Of a stretch of 64,000 nt of DNA, positions 35,862-45,800 are shown in pieces (position 1 is the first letter of the stretch; every line of letters begins with the position of its first letter). Made by a program: the position numbers and the translations under genes. The notes under the pieces were generated by a model. It was not told the DNA's origin. It saw only the letters and a list, made by a program, of their open reading frames with translations, and ran no database searches. This stretch comes from DATHBD01 sp035296325 (GTDB lineage: Bacteria > Actinomycetota > Actinomycetes > Mycobacteriales > Micromonosporaceae), in contig DATHBD010000060.1 of assembly GCA_035296325.1 (NCBI GenBank), forward strand, positions 62,001-126,000, in the 5' to 3' direction.

Positions 35862-36785
35862 ATGGACGACGCGCTGACCGACGTCATCCCACAGCTGTAC
35901 GGCGTACCGCCGGAGGAGTTCGTCGCCGCCCGGGCTGCCGCCGTGGCGCAGGCGCGCAAGGACGGCGACCGGACCCGGGCGGGCGCGGTCGGGAAGCTCC
36001 GCAAGCCCACCGTCGCGGCGTGGTTGGTGAACCTGCTGGCGCACCAGCGACCGGACCTGGTGGCGGAACTGCTGGCGTTGGGCGAAGAGATGCGTCGGGC
36101 GCAGCGCGGGCTGGCCGGTGCCGAGCTGAAGGAACTGTCGGTGCGGCGCCGTGAGGTCGTCGGGCAACTGACCCGGCAGGCGCGGGCGCTGGCTGTGGCC
36201 GCCGGCCGGGGCGCCCGCGATCCGCTGCCGCTGGCCGAGGTGGAGGCCACGCTGACCGTTGCGCTGGCCGACGAGGCCGTCGCCGAGGAGATCCGGGCGG
36301 GACGGCTGACCCGGGCGGTGGAGTACGGCGGGTTCGGGGAGCTGCCCCGCCCGCCGTTGCGTCTGGTGCAGGGCGCTGAGCGGGCGCCGGCCGCGCCCGT
36401 GCCGGCTACGCCCGTGCCGGCGGACGAGGAGGCGGACGCGGACGGCGCGGCTTCCGCACCGGCCGATGCCGATGACGCCATCGGCGAGCGGGCCGACCAG
36501 GAGCGGGCCGCCGCGGACCGGGCTGACCGGGAGCGGGCTGACCGGGAGCGGGCCGCCGCGGACCGGGCCGCCGCGGAGCAGCAGGCGACCGAGCGCGCGG
36601 AAGCGGTCCGGCAACGCACCGCACGGGCCGCCGCCCACCGGGAACTGCTCGCCGCGCGTACCGCCCTGGCTGAGGCTGAGACGGCGCGCGCGGCGGCGGA
36701 GCGCGCCGTGCTGGCCGCCCGCCGCCGGGTCGAGGCGGCGATGGCGCGTGCCACCGGGCTCGACGGCGAGCACATCCAGAGCTGA
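35862..36785 (+). CDS. Hypothetical coiled-coil protein
   Basis: A 307-residue protein of an actinobacterial hypothetical family. The N-terminal 170 residues look folded and helical, with the conserved-looking stretches YGVPPEEFVAARAAAVAQAR and LRKPTVAAWLVNLLA. From about residue 185 to 300 it is an Ala/Arg/Glu-rich repetitive helix (repeats of ADRADRERA type), a likely long coiled coil. No membrane span or catalytic motif is seen. It follows the MBL gene by only 5 bp and precedes the SCO6745-family gene, suggesting an operon. Function unknown. Confidence 0.8.
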   Translation: MDDALTDVIPQLYGVPPEEFVAARAAAVAQARKDGDRTRAGAVGKLRKPTVAAWLVNLLAHQRPDLVAELLALGEEMRRAQRGLAGAELKELSVRRREVVGQLTRQARALAVAAGRGARDPLPLAEVEATLTVALADEAVAEEIRAGRLTRAVEYGGFGELPRPPLRLVQGAERAPAAPVPATPVPADEEADADGAASAPADADDAIGERADQERAAADRADRERADRERAAADRAAAEQQATERAEAVRQRTARAAAHRELLAARTALAEAETARAAAERAVLAARRRVEAAMARATGLDGEHIQS

Positions 36786-36816
36786 CACGCGTCGCGGTCG
36801 GATGCAGAATGACCCG

Positions 36817-37602
36817 ATGACGCCCGAGCAGACCGCGGGAGCCGCCAAACGCGCGGTGAATGACCTGGGCGGTGCCGCGGGCAACGATCCCAGGACCATG
36901 CGCCGGGCCCGGCAGATCGGTCTCACCGGGTGGGCGTTCTACGTGGCGGGGCGCGGGGGTGCCCTCGGTGACGTGCGAGCCGAGATCGTCGCCGCAGCGC
37001 TCGGGTTCATCTCACCGGACGCGGTGCAGGACGGTTGGGAGGCGGCGACGAGGGTGTTGCCGCCGCTGGAGATCGCGATGGAGAGCCGCGGCCAGTGCTG
37101 CCGATGGGGTCGCGACAACCTGGCGACCTTCGCCGACCTCACCAGACTGGTCGACCTGACCGAGCGGATCGTGCTCTCGGCAGAGGCCGCCGGTGCGCCA
37201 CTCTTCGCTGCCTGGCGGGCGATGCCGATGCCGGACGACGCTCCCGCCGCACAGGCGGCCGTGCTGCTGCACCTGCTGCGGGAGCACCGGGGCGCGGCGC
37301 ATCTCATGGCCGTACGGGCCAGCGGGCTCACTCCGCTCGAGGCGATTCTGGCCGGGCCGGCCGGCGAGGCGGGAGCCACCGCGTTCGGCTGGCAGCCGCC
37401 GTACCCGGCGTTCGAGCCGCTCGTCCGTAAGCGGGCGTGGGCCGAGGCACTCACCGACCGGATCGCCGGCGAGGCGTACCGGGTGCTCGACGCGGGTGAG
37501 CGGATCGAGTTGGCCGGGCTGCTCGATGCGGCCACCGCGTCGGTGGACGGGCTCCGCGATGGTGGTCGCGGTGGCTCACGGCCGCCGGTCCGCGGCGGGT
37601 GA
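36817..37602 (+). CDS. SCO6745-family protein
   Basis: A 261-residue protein. Its GWAFYVAGRGGALGDVRAEIVAAALGFISPDAV stretch and later LHLLREHRGAAHLMAVRASGLTPLEAILAG are characteristic of what is annotated as the SCO6745 family in actinobacteria, possibly helix-turn-helix-like but of unknown role. The C-terminal end is Gly/Arg-rich. The start is uncertain: ATG at 36817 or at 36802 (five residues longer); neither has a clear ribosome site. It lies 31 bp after the coiled-coil gene and is convergent with the gamma-glutamylcyclotransferase gene. Confidence 0.78.
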   Translation: MTPEQTAGAAKRAVNDLGGAAGNDPRTMRRARQIGLTGWAFYVAGRGGALGDVRAEIVAAALGFISPDAVQDGWEAATRVLPPLEIAMESRGQCCRWGRDNLATFADLTRLVDLTERIVLSAEAAGAPLFAAWRAMPMPDDAPAAQAAVLLHLLREHRGAAHLMAVRASGLTPLEAILAGPAGEAGATAFGWQPPYPAFEPLVRKRAWAEALTDRIAGEAYRVLDAGERIELAGLLDAATASVDGLRDGGRGGSRPPVRGG

Positions 37603-37666
37603 CCGTCGGTGCGCCGACTGCGGAAGCGACCGGGCGCCTACCGGGCCGACGCCGACGAGCGGGGCG

Positions 37667-38122
37667 TCACGGCGTCGCGGTGCGGGTGGGCCGGGAACGC
37701 AGCGCCGCGACGTAGTCGGCCGGTGCGCCGGCCTTCTCCGCGGCGTTGGCGATCTCGGCGAGGTACCACGCCGTCGGCATGCCGCCCTCGTACCCGTTGA
37801 AGACGTACACCCAGGCGATGAACTCGCCCTCGAGCGTCTCCACCCGCAGGTGCAGCTTGTCGTAGGTGCCGGCCTCGATGCCCTCGACGGCGTCGAGTTC
37901 CTTCTCGTCCTCGGGATGCACGTCGTACACCGCCACGAAGACCCGATCACCGGGTGACTCCACAATGGTGGTGACGGCCCCCTCCCAGCCGAGCAGGTCC
38001 TCTCCGGCGAAGGTCAGCCGCCAGCCCTCCAGCCACCCGGTACTGATCATGGGCGAGCGGGGGCAGTAGGCACGCATGCGTGCCGGGTCCAGGTTTGAGC
38101 CATACGCGGCGTAGTGACGCAC
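37667..38122 (-). CDS. Gamma-glutamylcyclotransferase-like protein
   Basis: A 151-residue single-domain protein of the GGCT/AIG2-like fold. The N-terminal HYAAYGSNLDPARM carries the diagnostic YGSN loop; the acidic pair in ETLEGEFIAWVYVFNGYEG includes the likely catalytic Glu. It may release 5-oxoproline from gamma-glutamyl compounds, such as those made in actinobacterial amino-acid or thiol metabolism. The GTG at 38122 is chosen because homology starts there and a TATCGT box lies 7 nt upstream. It is divergent from lpdA. Confidence 0.85.
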   Translation of the reverse strand: MRHYAAYGSNLDPARMRAYCPRSPMISTGWLEGWRLTFAGEDLLGWEGAVTTIVESPGDRVFVAVYDVHPEDEKELDAVEGIEAGTYDKLHLRVETLEGEFIAWVYVFNGYEGGMPTAWYLAEIANAAEKAGAPADYVAALRSRPTRTATP

Positions 38123-38129
38123 GGCGATG

Positions 38130-38135
38130 ACGATA
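38130..38135 (-). promoter_or_regulatory. Candidate -10 box (TATCGT) for leaderless gamma-glutamylcyclotransferase transcript
   Basis: On the minus strand TATCGT lies 7 nt before the GTG start, with no Shine-Dalgarno sequence. It matches the arrangement seen at several other genes of the window. Confidence 0.4.
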
Positions 38136-38254
38136 GTCCGCCAACCGGGTAGTGGAGAATACCGCGCAGCGTGTCGGATCGGGATCCACTCCCGGGTAGG
38201 CCGGGGCACACTGGAGAAATGCGGGTGGCGGACGCCCGCGGGAGGAGTACCACG

Positions 38255-39658
38255 GTGAGTGACGTTGTGATCATCGGAGGTGGCCCGGCGGGCTACGAGG
38301 CGGCCCTGGTCGCCGCCCAACTCGACGCCGAGGTCACGGTGATCGAGCAGGAGGGTGCCGGCGGCGCGTGCGTGCTGCACGACTGCGTCCCGTCGAAGGC
38401 GTTCATCGCCAGCTCAGACGTTGCCACCGCGTTCCACAACCCGGCCGAGTTCGGCATCCTGGGCAGCGGGCTCGACACCATCACCGTGGACGGCGCCGCG
38501 GTGAACCGCCGGGTGAAGCGGCTGGCGCACGCCCAGTCCGCCGACGTCTACGCCAAGTTGACCAAGGCGGGGGTACGGTTCGTCACCGGCACCGCCCGGC
38601 TCGGGGAGGACACCCTGGGCCACACGCACCGGATCATGATCCATCCGGAAGGCAGCGACGAGGCGTACCCGGTCGACGCCGGCACGGTCCTGTTCGCGAC
38701 CGGGTCCACGCCGCGGGTGCTGCCCTCCGCCGTTCCGGACGGCGAGCGGATCCTGGACTGGCGACAGGTGTACGACCTGACGGAGCTGCCCGAGCACCTG
38801 ATCGTCGTCGGCTCAGGAGTGACCGGTGCGGAGTTCGCCTCGGCGTACCGGGCGATGGGTGTCGAGGTGACGCTGGTATCCAGCCGGGACCGGGTGATGC
38901 CGTCGGAGGACCAGGACGCCGCCGAGGCGATCGAGGGCGTGTTCCGCTCCCGCGGCATGAAGATCATGAACAACTGTCGGGCGAGCTCCGTCCGGCGTAC
39001 CGGCGACACCGTGCTGGTGGAGCTCGGCGACGGCCGTACGGTCGAGGGCTCGCACGTGCTGATGGCCGTGGGGTCGGTGCCGAACACCGACTCGTTGGGG
39101 CTGGCGGAGTACGGCGTCGCCACCAAGGATGGCGGGTACATCGCCGTGGACCGGGTGTCGCGGACCAACGTGCCCGGCATCTACGCCGCCGGCGACTGCA
39201 CGGGCGTGCTGCCGCTCGCCAGCGTGGCGGCCATGCAGGGGCGGATCGCGATGTGGCACTCGCTCGGCGAGGCGGTCGCGCCGCTCAAGCTCAGCACCGT
39301 GGCGAGCAACGTCTTCACCGACCCTGAGCTGGCGTCGGTCGGGGTCACGCAGTCCGACGTGGAGAGCGGCGAGGTGGCCGCGCGTTCGGTGACCCTGCCG
39401 CTGACCGGCAACGCCCGCGCCAAGATGGCCGGACTGCACGACGGGTTCGTCAAGCTCTACTGCCGGCCGGCGACCGGTCAGGTGATGGGCGGTGTGGTGG
39501 TGGCACCGAAGGCGAGCGAGCTGATCCTGCCGATCACGATGGCGGTGGAGAACCACCTGACGGTTGATCAGCTGGCCCACACGATCACCATCTACCCGTC
39601 ACTGTCGGGTTCCATCACCGAGTCCGCCCGCCAGCTGATGCTCCATGCGTTGGACTGA
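38255..39658 (+). CDS. lpdA: LpdA-type NAD(P)H-quinone/flavoprotein disulfide reductase family
   Basis: A 467-residue FAD protein closely resembling mycobacterial LpdA (Rv3303c), a flavoprotein that reduces quinones. FAD-binding IIGGGPAGYEAALVA at the N-terminus, VVGSGVTGAEFASAYRAMG near residue 190 for NAD(P), IYAAGDCTGVLPLASVAAMQGRIAMWH, and C-terminal ITIYPSLSGSITESARQL are all seen. It keeps both Cys of the redox motif (CVLHDC, a CxxxxC), whereas the mycobacterial protein as I recall has lost the first; the catalytic His-Glu dyad at the C-terminus (HxHPTxSE) is replaced by YPSLSGS. The GTG with GGGAGGAG upstream is chosen; an ATG at 38219 is possible. Confidence 0.88.
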   Translation: MSDVVIIGGGPAGYEAALVAAQLDAEVTVIEQEGAGGACVLHDCVPSKAFIASSDVATAFHNPAEFGILGSGLDTITVDGAAVNRRVKRLAHAQSADVYAKLTKAGVRFVTGTARLGEDTLGHTHRIMIHPEGSDEAYPVDAGTVLFATGSTPRVLPSAVPDGERILDWRQVYDLTELPEHLIVVGSGVTGAEFASAYRAMGVEVTLVSSRDRVMPSEDQDAAEAIEGVFRSRGMKIMNNCRASSVRRTGDTVLVELGDGRTVEGSHVLMAVGSVPNTDSLGLAEYGVATKDGGYIAVDRVSRTNVPGIYAAGDCTGVLPLASVAAMQGRIAMWHSLGEAVAPLKLSTVASNVFTDPELASVGVTQSDVESGEVAARSVTLPLTGNARAKMAGLHDGFVKLYCRPATGQVMGGVVVAPKASELILPITMAVENHLTVDQLAHTITIYPSLSGSITESARQLMLHALD

Positions 39659-39827
39659 GGCCCTCTGACGGTCAGGAAACGTCAACCGATCGGCGGATTC
39701 CCCCCAGCCGACACCCTCGCGCGGCGGGTTCGGCAACCGGCAGGAATGCAAGCGGGTCTTGTGGCAGCGGACCCGGTACGCCCAGGGTGGTCGCACGGAA
39801 AGCGACACACACCACGGGGGACGGATC

Positions 39828-42800
39828 GTGCGCGCTTCGCTTGGCTTCCGCCTGCTCAGTTATGTCCTGACACTGATCTTGGTCACGACCGCGTGCTTCG
39901 CGGTGCCGCGTGCCGCATCGGCGGCACCGGCCGCCGCGCCGGTGGCGAAACCCGGCGCCGGGCCGGTCGACCGTCCACTCCCGAGGGAGGCGACGCCCAA
40001 CCACGGCCGACCGGTCGGCGAGTTGGCGGCGCCGGTGCCACCGACGGTCAAGGCGGACGGCGCCCCGCGGGCGGTGAGCGAGGCAGAGCGGTCCAGCCGG
40101 CAGCGGGTGCTGCGAGCGCTCGCTCCGGACCCGGCCCGGTCGGCGAGCGACGTGCTTGTGCGACCGGGCTTCCTGCTCGGCGACACGTCACTGGTGGCGT
40201 ACTTCAACGGTGAGGTGAACCAGGGCGACGCGACCTCGTGGGCGCGGTGGTGGGCCACGGTGACCGATGTGGAGTCGCAGCAGGAGCAGCGGTCCGCGAC
40301 GCTCGGCCAGGCCGACGTGAGCACGTGCTACACGCCCCGTTCGCTGTGCCGCAGCTTCGGCGCCGCGGACGGCTGGACGCTCGACCCGGCCCGCAAGTAC
40401 ACGGTCACGATCACGGTGGTCCAGCCGGACGGGTCGGAGCAGATCTCGACGCCCTCCGCGCCCGCCCAGCCACGCACCACGGTGGTGCCGCCGTCCGTGC
40501 CGTCCGCCCAGGCGGTTGGCTGCGGCTGCGCCACGGTGCTCGGCCCGACGCTGACCCCCCAGGCGCTGCGTGGCGCGACGGTGAACACCGGCACCGGCGC
40601 GTACCTGCGTACCGAGCGCGACTTCGTGATGCCCTCGTACGGCATCCCGTTCAACGCCGGTCGGTACTACTCGTCGGCCAACCCGACCGTGGGCGCCTTC
40701 GGGGCGGGTTGGTCCTGGTCGTACGACATCGCGGTGGTCGCGGCGGCCGACGGCGCCGCCCGGGTGCGGGCCGAGGACGGATCCGAGGCCGTCTACACCC
40801 GCGGGGCCGACGGCTCGTACACCCGCCCGCCGGGCATCCGCTCGAAGCTGTCCAAACTGGATACCGGGTGGGAGCTCACCACGCCGGATCAGCGCAAGCT
40901 CCGCTTCGACGCCCAGGGCCGGCTGGTGTCCATCAAGAACCTGCGCGGGCACGGGGTGACCCTGGCCTACGCCGGCACAGGGCTGCTGGACACCATCACC
41001 GACGCCTCCGGCCGGGTGGTCCGGTTCGAGTTCCGGGCCGACCTGCGGCTGCTGTTCAAGATGACGCTTCCGGACGGGCGGTTCATCCAGTTCGACTACG
41101 AGGGCGGCCGCCTGAAGAAGGTCCAGGACGCCCGTGGATACACCACCGCGTACGACTACGACCCGGCCGGGCGGTTGGACCGGATCGTGGACGCGCGGGG
41201 CAACTCCGCCATCCGTAACACGTATCACCCCACGACCGGGCGGGTGACCGAGCAGTTCGACGCCGAGGGCGGCCGCACCGCCTTCGAGTGGGATGCGGGC
41301 AGGCAGGTCGCCAAGACCACCGACGCCGACGGTGTCTGGGTGCTGGACGGCTACCGCGACAACGTGCTGCTGTACAGCCAGAACGCCGGCAGTGACGCGG
41401 TCAACCACCGTTACGACGGAAAGTTGCGAAAAAACCTCGTGGTGGACCCGAAGGGCAACCAGGAGGAGACCACCCACGACGACGAGGGCAACCCCACCGC
41501 GCGCAAGGCTCCGGAGCCGTTCGGCTTCAGTGAGGTCAACGTCTTCGACGACCGCAACAACCTCACCTCGCACAAGGACGGCCGCAACAACACCTGGTCC
41601 TACGAATTCAACACCCAGAACGAGATGACGGTCCGGCGCAACCCGAAGCAGAAGTCGGGCTACCGCTACACCTACGACGACAAGGGCCAGGTCAAGACCC
41701 GGACCGACGCCCGCGACAAGGTGACCACCTACGAATACGACGCCCACGGCAACCGAACCGCCGAGATCACTCCGACCGGGCGGCGCACCGAGATGGAGTA
41801 CGACCTCGCCGGTCGGATGACCGCGGTGGTCGATCCGCGTGGCACGGGGCCGAACAGCGCCAACCGGGCCGCGTACCGCACCCGCGTGGACTACGACAAG
41901 CAGGACCGCGTCACCGACGTGTGGCAGCCGGGCAAGTCCGCGTCGACGCACACCGAATACGACGAGGTGGGCAACGCCACCGTCCAGCGCGACGCGGCGA
42001 GCAACGCCAGCCGGATGACCTACGACAAGAACAGTCGACTGACGACGGTGAAGGACCCGGTCGGGAACCTCACCGAGATGGTGTACACGCCGGCCGGGCG
42101 GCGCAGCGCGGTCTTCGACGGGGAGCGCAACAAGACCAGCTGGACCTATGACGTCGCCGGCCGGCCGGCCACCGAGACGTCGCCGCGCGGCAATGCCGAT
42201 CCGGCCAGGGCCGAGCTCTACACCACGCGGTTCCACTACGACTACAACGGCAACCTGATCCAGGCCGACCGGCCGTACGAGAACACCGGGGTTCGGGTCA
42301 AGGTCGATACGGCCTTCGACGAGTTGGACCGGCCCACCGAGCAGCGCGACCAGTTCAACGTCGCCACCAGGGTCGGGTACGACAACGCTGGCAACGTGGT
42401 GTCGATGACCAACGAGCGCGGCGAGAAGCTGGAGCACACGTTCGACGAGGCCAACCGCCGGACCGGCAGTTCCGGTGTCGGCGTCGAGCAGCCGGCCGGC
42501 ATCGATTACGACGACGCGGGCAACCCGACCCGTCAGGTCACCCCGACCGGCGGTGTGATCACCTGGCAGTACGACGACGACGGACGCCCGGTGGCGATCA
42601 CCGAGCCGCGCGGCAACGTCGCCGGCGCCAACCCGGCCGACTACACCACCCGGTACGCCTACGACCCGGCCGGGAACCTGGAGACGGTCACCGACCCGCT
42701 GGGCAACGTCACCAAGACCGGGTACGACGCGCTGAACCGTGCCGTGGCGGTCACCGACGCCCGCGGCAACACCACCCGGCTGAAGTACGACCTGGCGAAC

Positions 42801-45800
42801 CGGCTGGAGCGGGTCATCGGCCCGGACGCGCCGGACGACAAGGCGACCGTCTACGTGTACAAGGCGAACGGGCTGCTGGACACGCGTACCGATCCGATGG
42901 GCCACAGCTCACGGGTGGAGTACGACAAGGCGGGCCGGATGACCGCGTCCACCGACCCGCTGGGCCGGCGCCGGGACTACGTCTACGACCCGGACTCGAA
43001 CCTGATCGAGGAGATCACCGCACGGCAGACCGAGCCGGGCGGGCAGCCGCGCCCGGACCCGAACCGAGAGCCGCGCACGATCAGCTACACGTACGACAAC
43101 CTGAGTCGCCCGACGGGCAAGAAGCTCGGCGTCGACGGGCCGACCTACACCTTCGGCTACGACGCGAAGAACCGGCTGGTCTCCGCGGCCGACCCCGCCG
43201 GGCTGCAGGAGCGCGAGTACGACGACCTCGGCCGGCTCACCGAGGTCAAGCGCGGTAGCGAGGTCTTCACCTACGACTACGACGCCAGCGATCGACTCAA
43301 GGAGCGCACCTACCCGGACGGCACGAAGGTCACCGCCGAGTTCGACGAGGGGGATCGGGTCCGCGCGCTGACGTCGGCCAAGGGCGGCACGTCCGCCCGG
43401 TACGCCTTCGACTACGACGTCTCCGACAACCTCAAGAAGATCACCTATCCAGCCGCCACCGGCGTGGTCAGCGACCGCGACTACGACCGCGCCGGGCGCC
43501 TGACGAAGGTCAACAACCACCGCGGCGACCAGGTGCTCTCAGCGTTCGAGCTCACGCCGGACAAGGTCGGCAATCCGAGCCGGATCACGTCGATCCACGG
43601 GCAGGCCGGTCAGCCGACCATCACCGAGACGACGGCCTACGACTACGACAAGGCGAACCGGCTCACCGCCGCGTGCTACGGCGCCCAAACGTGTGCGGGC
43701 GCGGCGGCCGAGCGGATCGACTACACCTACGACCTGGTCGGCAACCGGAAGACCCAGAAGAAGACCGCGCCGGGCGACAACACCACGACGACGTACACCT
43801 ACGACGCGGCGGACCAGCTCACCCGCGAGGTCAGCACGGGATCCCGCTCCAGCGAGCGCACCTTCGACTACGACCTGGAGGGCAACCAGACCCGGGCGGG
43901 CGCCGACACCTACACCTACTCGCTCGACCACAAGATGACGTCGGCGACGCTTGGCGGACGGACCACCAACTACACGTACGACGCCGCCGGCAACCGCATC
44001 GCCGCGACGTCCGGCAGCGGCGCCACCGCGGTGTCGCAGACCTGGACCTGGGATGTCAACGCCGGCATGCCGCTGCTGGCCCAGGAGTCGGAGACCCGAA
44101 ACGGCGGCACCTCCACCCGCGACTTCCTCTATGACCCGGCCGGGCAGCCGCTCGCGATGCTGCTCCCGACGGCCGGCGGCGGGCAGGCCGCGCACTCCTA
44201 CCTGCACGACTGGATCGGCGGGGTCGCCGGCGTGGTCGGGCCGGACGGGGCGCTGGAGTGGGCGTACAACTACGACCCGTTCGGGGTCGCCCGGGGCGCC
44301 GGTCTCACCGATGGTGGCCGCAAGCTGCGCGATGATGCGCCGGCGAACCCGATGCAGTTCGCCGGTGGTTACCACGACACCAGCCAGGGCGACCGGTACC
44401 AACTGCGGGCCCGCAACTACGACCCGGGTACCGGCCGGTTCGACGGCACTGACCCGGTGTCCCCGGGCGCGGACACCCCGACCATCTCGTCGTACGCCTA
44501 CGCCCACAACCGCCCGAGCGTGCTGAAGGACCCGACCGGCCTGTACCCCGAGCTCGGCGAGGGCATGGGGAGCACGTACGCCAAGTACTACACCGATCAG
44601 TACAACACCCTGCACAACGCCGGGCAGACGCCGGACGAGGAGAAGGAAACCGCAAACCCGGACTGGGAGAACGCGAAGAAGGTCGTTGATGAGGCTGAGG
44701 GCTTCATCAAGCAGATCGGTGACGAGATCGTCAATCTGATCCTGGATCTGGTCGGGTTCAACGACGCGAAGAAGTGCGTGACCGAGGGCGACGTTGTGGC
44801 CTGCGTCTCCACCGCGTTGCAGGCGGTGCCGTGGGGCAAGTTGTTCAAGGCGGCCAAGGTCATGGTCAAGGCGATCGGGGTGGGGCGTCGCCTGGTCGAG
44901 TCCTACGGCCGGCTCAAGGCGGCACGCAACGCGCTGGCGAACATCCCGCGGTACATCAAGAAGGCCAGCCAGACGGCGGACGAGGCGGCGGCGAGTAAGA
45001 AGTACCAGGCGGCGGCGGCGCAGGCGGCCAGTGGTGCGAAGGCGAGCGGTGCGGCGGCGAAAGCCAGTACCAAGAAGGCCGCCGCGGGGGCGAAGAAGCA
45101 GCAGCAGAAACGCCGGGCCGACAACGACGGCGGGGAGAGTTGTCAGATCGCCCAGGGTCGCGGGCTGAACTCGTTCACCGCGGGCACGTTGGTGGTGATG
45201 GGCGATAAGACCAGCCGTCCGATCGAGCAGGTGCAGGCCGGGGACACGGTTCAGGCGACGAACCCGCAGACCGGGTTGACCGAGCCGCAGCAGGTGACGG
45301 CGAAGGTCGAGGGCACCGGTGACAAGGCGTTGGTGGATCTGACCCTGGTGGGTGCCGGTGCCGGGGGTGGTGGCCCACCGAGCGTGGTGACCGCGACCGA
45401 TGGGCACAAGTTCTTCGTACCGGGTAGGGGCTGGGTCGAGGCCGGCAAGCTGCAGGTCGACGACGTACTGCGCGACACCGAGGGTCGTGCCGTGGTGGTC
45501 ACCGCGGTGGCGCACCGCAGCGAGCACACTACGGTCCACAACCTCACCGTCAACGACGTCGAGACGTACTATGTCGAAGCCGGCGGCACGCAGGTACTCG
45601 TCCACAACTGCGGACTGGCCGATCTTGCCAATATGCGCAAGGAATTGGGGTCGCCCTCAGGTGAGGATGTGGTTCTGGCTCGCCTCGATGTAGGCGGCCA
45701 GAGGTTCTATGGAGTTAGCGGACATGGCCAGAGCTACCCGCGTCCGGCGGGCGTAACTCCTCAATCCATGACGCACGCCGAGGGTGACGCATTCGGCCAG

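Noticed and set aside
40188..42905. A 905-codon frame antisense to the Rhs gene
   Set aside because: It mirrors the YD-repeat coding strand, has repetitive His/Val/Gly composition and no recognisable domain; the sense frame is a coherent Rhs protein.
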